Positions 57,001 to 64,000 of a stretch of DNA of 64,000 nt are shown piece by piece. The stretch covers positions 2,790,001-2,854,000 of the forward strand of contig JAZARR010000105.1 of NCBI GenBank assembly GCA_037389465.1. The letters run 5' to 3'. Origin of the DNA: Baylisascaris procyonis. Taxonomy: Eukaryota > Nematoda > Chromadorea > Rhabditida > Ascarididae. A program made the position numbers and the translations under genes. Every line of letters starts with the position of its first letter. The stretch's first letter is position 1. Below the pieces are notes generated by a model. The model did no database searches and had not been told where the DNA came from. It saw only the letters and a program-made list of their open reading frames with translations.

Positions 57001-57750
57001 CACTAACTCACTGCGCTCATGTTATTCGACCATCATCTTACCTCATGTTTTTGCCAATAACTTCCAAGTGAACCGGTTCCCGCTGCACTTTGAATTTTCA
57101 CTCCCACCTCGCTCTCAACCCCTCTCCCCCTCCTCCCACGTACGAGGTTTGATGCCAAAATAAAAAGTTAGTCATGTTGGCCATACCGAGACCAGATAAT
57201 GCACTGTTGGTTGAATGCTGCCAGAGTATTTTGCAGGATCTGATACTTTTCAAAAGATCCGCTGAAACGATAACTTATAAGCTTTCTTTCAAAAAAGCTC
57301 TCTCCGAACGAAGAAAAAAGACTGGTTCCCGTGTTCCTATTCCTGGTTAGACGGTATACTACTCGGGAGTGGACAGCTGTACGAAAACCGAGGACACAAA
57401 TCTTCGAAACAAGCGAAAAGCAAACAGTTTCTGAGGATTTTAAAACGGTTTAAACAATCAGAATCAGCATTAGATTCTCCTTCGAAGGTGTATTCGCTGT
57501 TAAAAATGAGCAATAAAATCTGATGCGATGTACCTGATAGAGAGAATGGAACGTAGACGAGCAATGCGATAGGCCGATCCAACTTTCCCAGAAACCGGCC
57601 GATGAAAGCAGCACGGCAAGTGGGAGAATGAATACCCTTTTAAATGGCACGCTCAAGATCGACCACAGATAACACGAGGACAGCAAAATCAGCAGCAGGA
57701 GTGCCCGAGGGAATGAAGAGAACAGCGTTGAAAGACGATGCGCTAACGAT
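54026..57750 (-). CDS. Chitin-synthase-like membrane region with an in-frame TGA; catalytic core not found
   Basis: Phase-consistent minus exons: 57750-57534 (FILPLAVLLSSAGFWESW, cf. insect kkv IPVALLLISCGWWENYV), 56568-56411 (LKYGARKMSATTRLFVSL), 56087-55752, 55282-55201 (SMPSVTNGFLIENSLVVYRH), 54130-54026 (APKWHDSDLEPQGMLLNILR, cf. ATMWHENKDEMMEFLKSILR). The third exon reads multi-span membrane sequence (LALWVVVVNFVL) and, after the TGA, VFWLISHMYWAYHHV with a cytosolic side (FEPSDEL). The family makes chitin from UDP-GlcNAc at membranes (eggshell, pharynx in worms). A TGA at 55888-55886 breaks exon three where relatives often have Trp. A 45 nt in-frame intron could avoid it but lacks splice signals. 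Further upstream a minus piece at 60283-60071 (VELLCTYLPAAVSWITGYLF) may be an earlier membrane exon. The gene may be a pseudogene. Confidence 0.6.
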
Positions 57751-60700
57751 CTGGAACACACTTTTTGTGGATTCACAGTCAAACTAAAGAGTAATGCCTA
57801 AACGCTGCGCATTAGAAACCGGCGAAAATCCTTTCTCTCCACTCTCAACAATCCTCAATCATTTTGTTTTCAAAGACGCTCAAAAGAGCACCAATTGTAA
57901 GGCCAAATTCTGCAGCTCGACAACGTTGTAATCAACACAACAAGTTTCTACATTAGGCGGCAGTAAGGATGCCCAAACTCTGGCAGTGAGACTAATCTTG
58001 TCTCAATAAAATCCTGCAGAAAAACAAAAGATGTCGGTGTGCACAATGCACTTTGAAAATGCAATTCAAATACAGCCATGGTAACCATTTGCTACTAAAC
58101 CTTTTCTACAAGAAAAGATCAGTGCTCGTTCAACTGCGCGAGGGATATGACACCTGCTCATTTTATGACTTCAAGGAGAAAACAGTTCAGGCATGGCCAT
58201 TGCTCCATGATGACTGTGATATATGAAATGATGCATGAACTTACGAGTGGAAGGAGCACTTCTGCCTGAGAAAATTGCCGATTCCCTTTGGCCGAATATT
58301 AGTAGCCATGAGTACGACGATAAGTTTCGACATGGTAGCACCGCACAGCGGGAATATATGTGCATTGATGAAAATCAACAACTGAAATTGTGGAATTCAA
58401 AAGTGAAATTGTCGCCAAATGGACTGAAATTAACTGGAATGAGAGCGGAAATGCGCCCGATTCATTCGAATTGAAAAGAAGAAAACATAGTAAAAAAGCA
58501 AATAATAGTAGCAGCAACCTTCATGACACGCAAAGCTCGCACCATCCATGGTTTCAACTCGTTGTTGACAGTTGCAGCATGCGACTGCGATCGGAATGCA
58601 TCCCACTTGGCTCTGCTATCGTTTGCAGTGGCGTTCACTGTACTAAACTCACCAAATGGCGTTTACAAAGTGGACATTTCGTCACCCATGTTCACAACAA
58701 CGCGTTTATGACAATGACCTTTCTGCTAAACATCTGTTGAAGATATTGCACTCTTTACGAGATGAAACTTTAAAGATGCGCCTAGAACAGCTGTTTCCAT
58801 CACAATGGAATTGCATGCCCACCACTGAAATAGACCTCAGACAGTACGATCCCGTACTCAGCCGACGGCTGCGCTGCACAGTTTACCGACCATGATATTG
58901 ACCACTGACCCTAAGCATCACCAGCCTAAATCATCATTCACGATAAATGCTCTAAGGGAACAATTTCTCTTAACGAATGCGTATGCAGCTAAGGATATGT
59001 ATGCAGACGCAAACATATGCACGAGTTGTTGACACAGAAATTAGCAATTTTATCAATGAAGGCAGATGTTCTCGAGGATTCATAAGGAAAGGCGTAAGAG
59101 GGCCGAAAAAAAAAAACGATACTTAATAGTCAAAGTGTGAAGTGAAAAACACAAAATGGGTTGGAAACAACAAGGGATGCATCAAAAGACATCAAAAATA
59201 TATATAAAAAGTTAGCTGCCAATAATTGTTGAGTGAGAGGCGACTTCCCTCATCGAACGAGTGAGACATGAAGATGCATGAAATGAGGCACCACAATAGA
59301 ACTTTTATGATAAATCGTACTCACTCATGCAAGAAATGGATAGGGCATATGAAGTTTCCATATGAACACCTAAAATTACTGCATACGAATCAACTGGATG
59401 AAAAAAAAAGGTATTGAACACGACGAATGAAAACCGCTTGCAGGGGAAAGAGGGGAAGGCAATGTTCAGGAAAATAAAAGCTGCTTAACCATTACAATCA
59501 TAAGGAAAATGCGAGCATTTTGTGCACAGGTGAAAAAAACAAAAATTAAATTAAATAAAACATAACTGACGAGAACGCAGCAGAAGTAAATTCGACAATC
59601 GCTGCAGCATTAACCCCAACTTTTCCCGAATAAGTGTCGGTTGAAATTCAACCGCTACTTAAATGCCCTCACTGGCACTATTTAAATGTCATGGAATGCT
59701 AATGTGAATGGAGCAAAAAAATTCAATTTGCAGTTTCAGCGTGTTCGATGGCATTGCCAATGAAATTCTGGTGAAAACCACGAGCTTATGAGATAGGATT
59801 TCTAGATAGGACCACACCGAACCAGAGATGCAAGGGTTGCGCATGGTCGGATCAACGTCCTCAATCCAAATGTGAAAAATGAAACCACAGTTAAAATTTC
59901 GGCGATCCATCAGATAACGTAAAAACTCCAACGATTCATTCGAAAGCCATCATCTAAACACCGCACCCAATATTACGCTCCAAGCCGACGTCCCAACACA
60001 GCGACAAGTGATACAAATGAAGAATTTTGCGTCCACATAGCTTTATGAGTGGGGCCTTCTGGTGGTCTGCCTACTTTCTTATATACTTTTGCTCATTTTT
60101 GCTCATATATCTTGCAACAATACCAGTGATCGAATGCCTTGACAGATTGATCACAAAATGTCTGAGACACGCTTGCAACGAAGCATGTTTCCCTGCGAAC
60201 GCACACTGATCAAAGGCAGCAAACAGGTAGCCAGTGATCCAAGATACTGCTGCTGGCAAATAAGTGCAGAGCAGCTCTACCACCTATACCAAATTATTTG
60301 ACGTTCAGTTAAGCAGGTATGTGTCTATTATGTTGACCAAAGACAGACAACGAACAGTACGAAGGAACCAAAATGGGCGGTTTTCTGGTAGCCACAATCA
60401 GTCCACGGTCGTTTACAGTGTGTACCTCCGATCAGCAGTGAGGAAATTGTTGCTACGAGCGCAGCATCAGTACCGCGCAATAGGTATATTCACTTGATCT
60501 AAACAGGCGATTTAATCTCCACGCTGTAATGGATACAGTCGACGACCGTTTGATGAAAGTTGAGGAAATTTGCATATCGACGTTTTGAAAGAAAATTTGA
60601 AATTTTTTGGAAAAATCTTGGACCTAGAAAAAACTTGGAAGAAAACTTTTGTTATTCGTTTATTCTTTTCAGAAACAATCGGACGATAACGAAATACTCA

Positions 60701-61916
60701 CACAAGAGCATCAACGATATTTTTGTATGTGGTTTCACCTGCTCCATGCTTAATCAGCTGCATTCGAGTTCTGATCACTGAAAAAAGCAGAACTAAGATT
60801 ATAGGGAACAACGCCATAGAATAGATAATAGCTGATGACTAACTTCACTTACTAATGCACGGATAATTCTGAGGGCATAGAGCTGCTGACCTGACGCCGC
60901 ATTGCGGAGAAAATTTGGAATTTTTGGGGAATACAGAGGAAATTTTACAAGAAAGATGAATGTGAGGATCAACAGCCGTTGAAATTTTTATTCCAACAAC
61001 AACGTTTGCCTGATAAAGCAAATGTGTTGAACAAATATACAAAACTAGAACGCCCATTTCTACCGGACTCTGAACCGTATTGAAGTTTCTGAAACTTTTT
61101 TTTTCAATAGTCTCAGCAAAAAAAAGCTAAACTGATATTCTTATTTTCCTTACCACACTAAATTTTTAAACATTGTAAAAGGCATTGTGTTGCAGAAGAC
61201 AATAATTAAAAATACATCATATATTACGAACAACGCCATGAAGATTGAAAAAAAAAAAAATCGTCGCAAATAAAACTTTGTGACTTTTCTCATCGTTCAT
61301 TTTAGTTTATTGAAAATGTTTCATTCTATAACTTATAAAAATGCAATTTTATTCTATTATACGTATTCCTGTCAGCTTCGACTTTTCGAATGAATTTACT
61401 CCCATATTATGCACCTCCTCATTTTCGAGCAATTTGCTCCAAATTTTTTCTATTTATAGTTACTAGCAGCTGAGATGTTATAGGCGTTAAATTCTGAAAA
61501 ACGTAACTGCCCTTTGAACAGTTAAGTGCACTTAATAATGCTCATACAAGAGCTTGCATCAATCTCATTCTCCTGCTATAACCTAAACGGTATCAATGTT
61601 TTTATCGTTAGGTCTGTTTGCTACCATCATGCAAACCTCTTGCTGCAATCCTTAGACACGAATCTATGTTAGCACTCTCACTGAGACCTTTTAGCATGTG
61701 CCACTGCATATTGCATGTTATAAAGTATATTTAAATAGGAAACTTTCATTTTTAGAGAGGCGTCCAGGATGAACGTAATTAAAAGTGTGCTGACACCTAT
61801 AGTGAACGATATAAACTCATGTTTAGGAAATCAGTTGAAGAAGATGCAGCAAACGTGATTAAATGAGATCAACTAATCAGCCTTATGTGGCTAAGCTCAA
61901 ACAACCAATTCCATAC
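57751..61916. other. Presumed 5' part of the chitin-synthase-like gene and gap to the carrier gene
   Basis: Minus exon-like pieces: 60283-60071 (hydrophobic, possible chitin synthase N-terminal membrane segment) and 59931-59689 (LEFLRYLMDRRNF, GFIFHIWIEDVDP), neither confirmed. Plus-strand pieces at 58235-58895 read protein-like in shifting frames (ending LLKILHSLRDETL ... VLSRRLRCTVYRP), but switch frame several times. Long A/T runs and simple sequence fill the rest, including A10 near 59107 and A13 near 61248. Confidence 0.4.
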
Positions 61917-62546
61917 CATCCGCAAACGAAGCGAATGCAGCAGCCGTCAATCCGGCAATAAAAGACGCATAGAAGACTGCATCACCGCTGCCATCAGTAG
62001 ATCGCGGCCCCTTAAACCAACATATTCCAACTTTAAAGCATTTTGCTAAGGTATTTCAAAAAGCTCAATAGCTCATATTCGCACTTTCTACCTGTAGATT
62101 ATGCTGATTGTTCAACTGAATTTGAATTTTATAACAAGGTCTCATTTCAAAGAAGGCCTCCCTTGGATTGTTCTCAAACATTTATGAAAATCTACAGTAG
62201 CTATCCCACTATATACGCTCCTCCTTAGCATTACTGTTGTAGACAGCACCTTTATTGATTACAAATCAAAGTTTCTTCTAAGTTTTGCGGTGTTAATGAA
62301 TTACTAAGGAGTAATTTCATTTTCTCACCTGTTCACTATATTTTCTTGTCGGATATTCTTTGCATCATGAAAGTGAGCTACTAACCAAAGCGTCGAGGTA
62401 TGCAAATAGCGGAAAATACATCGTCGAAAAGGTGACGTCACGAGCCATCGTTGGTCCGACTCCCTTATACAAGCCAGCAATCCCTTTGCTTCGTAGTAAA
62501 TTCATTGTCAGCCCAATAGCTGTCATCCTTTTTTCATTTATTACAG
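61917..62546 (-). CDS. Mitochondrial carrier, glutamate carrier (SLC25A22/A18) type, partial
   Basis: Two exons with matching phase: 62546-62386 (acceptor TTTTAG, donor TTG|GTTAGT) and 62010-61917. The first reads [37 protein letters not shown] and [12 protein letters not shown], matching the end of the second carrier repeat of SLC25A22 ([30 protein letters not shown]). The second reads [20 protein letters not shown], the start of the third repeat ([20 protein letters not shown]). The rest of repeat three (PxDxxKTR motif and last two helices) should follow but was not seen down to 60.3 kb. Repeats one and two lie upstream, beyond 62546 or outside the window. The protein would exchange glutamate with protons across the inner mitochondrial membrane. 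Confidence 0.75.
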
Positions 62547-64000
62547 CTAAAAGGGAAATACTCATCAATGGCGAACCTCGAAATTTCAGTTGTCAGTATA
62601 AACACTGAAAGAAAATTAAACATTCCTTCCCGAAAATTTAGTCTTTCAGCCACTAAAAATGCCGCTCACTTTAAGAGAACTGTGAATCTTTGCTAATGCA
62701 TCTGCTGAACACGACTGACCTCAACATTTCAAACAAACCGCATGAACTGTCAATCCATCTCAAACTACACCACTTTACTGTCCGTCCCAAACTTGTAGAC
62801 TGTGATAGAAACAAGGAGGCCCAGAACCGTTGTATTAAGGATGTTAAATTCAAATCTGAAGGTGTTGAGCAAAAAGGTTGCCCCAGCTGACAGCTTTTTT
62901 TCCAGTGCAGAAAAAAGCGCCAGCCAAGACTTGTGCAGCGAACAACAGATGAATATGGTGGTTTGGTATTGACTGGTTGGGAGTCGATGTACTTTACTGG
63001 TCGGTTGTCTCCCCCGCGAGTACACAATTGAAAACACAATCGTATTAGTGTTTATGAACGAATAAGCACGAATACAGATGAGGTTACAATACAACAGCTT
63101 CACAATACAAGTTCGTCGTTTCAATAGCACAATGTGACAATCAAGATTTGACCTCACGTATACTTGCCACACAAAGCGGGGTTTTCTTCTTTTATCGCGA
63201 GAGTCTCGAAATACGGGTGAGAGTTTTGGTCTCTTCGTTCAGCTGTCTGTTCGCTATAAATGAATATCGGATCGTTCGAACTGGATAAAGGGAACTCGAA
63301 ATATCGAAAGTCTTAAACAGGCCTGATCGCGGGCTCGTCCAATACTCTCGAAGGGAATTTCAAGCAAACTTTTGAAAAAACACTTTTGCACATTCCAACT
63401 AACGGTGATTGCTTAAAATCAGAGCTGCTTAAGCAAATCACTAAAAAAAGGAATCTGCGAAACGCTATCAGGAGAGGAGAGAAACACAGCTCCTTAACTT
63501 CCATTGCCCACGTGACAAATGAAATTTATAATGCGTCATAAAGGCAAGCCATCGCCTATTGTGCTGAATCGGTGAAATAAAAACGAGGAGGCAAATCAAT
63601 GAATAAATGAATGAATAAATAAGCAAATAAATAAATAAATAACTTCGCAATCAACCCTGATTCCGTACAACGTTTTCGATGATAAGTTTCCATGGATATC
63701 CCTCAATCCATTTAGTGATCCGCAAGCTTCACGGTTTTCTCTGTGCGCTTATTCATAACAGTTAAATTATCATGCTTTTTAAGCTTTCCTTCAAGTTATT
63801 CATATATAGGAAATTGATCGTAAAACGTCAAAGGTGTCAACAGTTACTTAAACTGTTTGACATTCAGTAAGAATTTCTAGAAGTTGTGCAGAACAATTGC
63901 GATTCCAATACCCTTTTTTACTTATTTCAGACCACTGCTTACTATCTAGTATAAAACATTGTAATATCGCATGATTTCAACAATTGGCAGCGCAATGGAA
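62547..64000. other. Right end of window; intron or upstream part of the carrier gene
   Basis: No confident exon of the carrier is read here. Two overlapping minus frames of 122 and 135 codons (63172-62671) contain no carrier motif and look like chance. A (AAT/GAAT)n tract lies at about 63597-63643. Confidence 0.5.
63597..63643. repeat. (AATA/AATG)n tetranucleotide tract
   Basis: Interrupted AATGAATAAATGAATGAATAAAT-type tetranucleotide repeats end in pure (AAAT)n. Confidence 0.9.

Noticed and set aside
62671..63172. 122 and 135 codon minus frames upstream of the carrier exons
   Set aside because: They overlap each other out of frame and hold no carrier signature or membrane pattern expected for repeats one or two.

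Overview
This is a eukaryotic nuclear window, most likely from a parasitic nematode. The readable proteins (a MEC-8-type splicing factor, cytochrome c1, an ABHD18-type hydrolase, a Maf-type pyrophosphatase, an iPLA2-type ankyrin protein, a Rabin8-type Rab GEF, a chitin-synthase-like membrane protein and a mitochondrial carrier) are split into short exons with GT-AG introns of about 0.1 to 4 kb. The DNA is AT-rich with many homopolymers and microsatellites. The intron sizes suggest an ascaridoid or spirurid worm rather than Caenorhabditis, but this is inference and the species is not fixed. No bacterial, viral, CRISPR or rRNA signal was seen.

Layout. 0.6-5.7 kb: mec-8-like gene (-), RRM2 split by a 4 kb intron. 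5.7-17.4 kb: no gene read; it holds a perfect hairpin, homopolymers and a GC-richer patch. 17.4-20.6 kb: complete seven-exon cytochrome c1 gene (+). 23.8-27.9 kb: ABHD18-type hydrolase (-). 27.9-31.7 kb: complete five-exon Maf/ASMTL-like gene (+). 32.0-32.4 kb: terminal exons of an unrecognised gene (+). 33.1-39.0 kb: iPLA2/PLA2G6-type ankyrin region (-). 40.3-43.8 kb: unassigned minus-strand exon-like pieces. 44.2-47.5 kb: C-terminal exons of a Rabin8/RAB3IP-type protein (-). 48.2-50.6 kb: large 17-18 bp minisatellite with higher-order duplication. 54.0-57.8 kb: chitin-synthase-like exons (-). 61.9-62.5 kb: exons of a mitochondrial glutamate-type carrier (-), continuing upstream past or near the window edge.

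The most striking point is at 27.94 kb. The ABHD18-like gene and the Maf-like gene are head to head, and both start codons lie inside one 11 bp near-palindrome. Both proteins therefore begin Met-Ala-Ala-Ile, and their transcripts must overlap antisense. Other points: an in-frame TGA in the chitin-synthase-like gene, whose catalytic core is not visible downstream; an iPLA2-type ankyrin gene with no visible patatin lipase domain; and a minisatellite with a 531 bp internal duplication that is open in several frames. Several genes appear to lack their last exons. Because small exons are hard to see by eye, these absences are candidates rather than proofs.

The genes are ordinary housekeeping or tissue genes and do not form an obvious pathway, apart from the head-to-head pair and a possible Maf-plus-downstream transcription unit.
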